From the NCBI GenBank assembly GCA_049115935.1, contig JAGDZK010000006.1, positions 38,931 to 102,930 on the forward strand: 64,000 bases of DNA, in the 5' to 3' direction. The notes beneath the pieces were generated by a model. It ran no database searches and was not told the origin of the DNA. It saw nothing but the letters and a program-made list of their open reading frames with translations. The stretch's first letter is position 1. The number at the start of each line of letters is the position of its first letter. The translations under genes and the position numbers were made by a program. The DNA is from Bermanella sp049115935. Lineage in GTDB: Bacteria > Pseudomonadota > Gammaproteobacteria > Pseudomonadales > Oceanobacteraceae. This document shows, piece after piece, positions 63,411 through 64,000 of this stretch.

Positions 63411-64000
63411 ATGGATCAGAATCGCCAAAAAGCCCTAGACGCAGCCCTAAGCCAAATTGAACGCCAGTTCGGTAAAGGCGCCATCATGAAAATGGGTGAA
63501 CAACCACGTGAAGCGATACCATCAGTATCAACCGGTTCGCTTTCATTGGATATCGCGTTAGGCATAGGCGGCCTGCCATATGGTCGTATTGTTGAGATTT
63601 ACGGCCCTGAATCCTCGGGTAAAACCACTATGTGCTTAAGCACAATGGCCCAAGCGCAAAAACAAGGTAAAACCGTTGCGATCGTGGATGCGGAGCATGC
63701 ACTTGATCCTTTATATGCCGAAAAACTAGGTGTAGATCTAGACAGCTTACTTGTTTCTCAGCCTGATACCGGTGAGCAGGCCCTTGAAATAGTCGATAGT
63801 CTAGTGCGTTCTGGTGCGGTTGACGTAGTGGTGGTTGACTCGGTTGCCGCGTTAACGCCAAAGGCAGAGATTGAAGGGGACATGGGTGATCACCACGTGG
63901 GCTTGCAAGCTCGCTTAATGTCACAAGCTCTACGTAAATTGACGGCTAATGTTAAAAACGCTAACTGCATGGTTATCTTCATTAACCAAATTCGTATGAA
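63411..64000 (+). CDS. recA: Recombinase RecA, N-terminal part (continues beyond window)
   Basis: First 196 codons of RecA, the strand-exchange and SOS co-protease ATPase. Seen: MDQNRQKALDAALSQIERQF, GKGAIMKMG, the Walker A GPESSGKT with the following TTMCLS (commonly TTLTLQ), VDAEHALDPLYAEKLGV, the Walker B VVVVDSVAAL, the L1-loop region EGDMGDHHVGLQARLMSQAL and the start of the L2 approach FINQIRMK. The ATG at 63411 has AAGGTGA about 9 nt upstream. Control is by the LexA box at 63335-63350. The neighbour upstream is the solute-binding-like gene on the opposite strand, not cinA as in many relatives. Confidence 0.98.
   Translation, partial: MDQNRQKALDAALSQIERQFGKGAIMKMGEQPREAIPSVSTGSLSLDIALGIGGLPYGRIVEIYGPESSGKTTMCLSTMAQAQKQGKTVAIVDAEHALDPLYAEKLGVDLDSLLVSQPDTGEQALEIVDSLVRSGAVDVVVVDSVAALTPKAEIEGDMGDHHVGLQARLMSQALRKLTANVKNANCMVIFINQIRM

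Noticed and set aside
63628..63924. Minus-strand frame opposite recA
   Set aside because: Lies entirely within the well-conserved RecA coding sequence on the other strand; shadow.

Overview
The window looks like a marine gammaproteobacterial chromosome. The housekeeping genes on the right (recA with a LexA box, radD, recQ, a lipase/lipase-chaperone pair like those of Pseudomonas and Burkholderia, and a manganese-type pyrophosphatase) are all gammaproteobacterial in type. The DNA is mostly AT-rich, and the calcium-binding repeats fit a seawater lifestyle. An Oceanospirillales-like host (Oleispira/Bermanella type) is a guess from overall character, not something shown by the sequence.

Left end (1-2266, minus strand): a two-partner secretion operon, with the TpsB transporter first and then the 5' end of a TpsA exoprotein that runs off the window. 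A 737-bp divergent intergenic region separates it from the main locus.

Centre (3004-50810, plus strand): one tightly packed locus that is probably a single operon of about 48 kb. It opens with a 36-kb reading frame for a secreted protein of 12,106 residues. In order, this protein has a signal peptide, a long run of bacterial Ig-like domains, several LVIVD-type beta-propellers alternating with SbsA-like and IPT/TIG domains, more Ig and propeller modules, and a C-terminal block of calcium-binding thrombospondin-3 repeats containing five copies of an unrecognised domain of about 140 residues. It is followed by two lipoproteins (a parvulin isomerase and a degenerate relative), two large secreted proteins (1221 and 1091 aa), and a pair made of a putative peptidoglycan-binding/lytic-transglycosylase-like protein and a small FG-GAP-like exported protein. 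Starts and stops overlap or lie within a few bases at nearly every junction.

Cassette duplication (47927-53787): the hydrolase-like/FG-GAP-like pair is present twice in tandem. The outer ends of the two copies are nearly identical in DNA while the interiors have diverged. The second copy sits behind a terminator and lacks a signal peptide and a normal start. A 4-N assembly gap in the first copy can be explained from the second: replacing the Ns with the 149 bases found there restores the reading frame.

Right part (53800-64000): terminators, a 55-aa small gene, an array of degenerate GC-rich repeats, ppaC, recQ, a REP-like palindromic repeat cluster, the lipase chaperone and lipase genes, radD, a periplasmic solute-binding-like gene, and the 5' part of recA with its SOS operator.

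The candidate undescribed system is the 3004-53787 locus. I read it as a giant calcium-dependent surface protein with dedicated periplasmic folding lipoproteins, large accessory exoproteins and an exchangeable wall-hydrolase cassette. Its function (adhesion, surface assembly, or antagonism) is inference.
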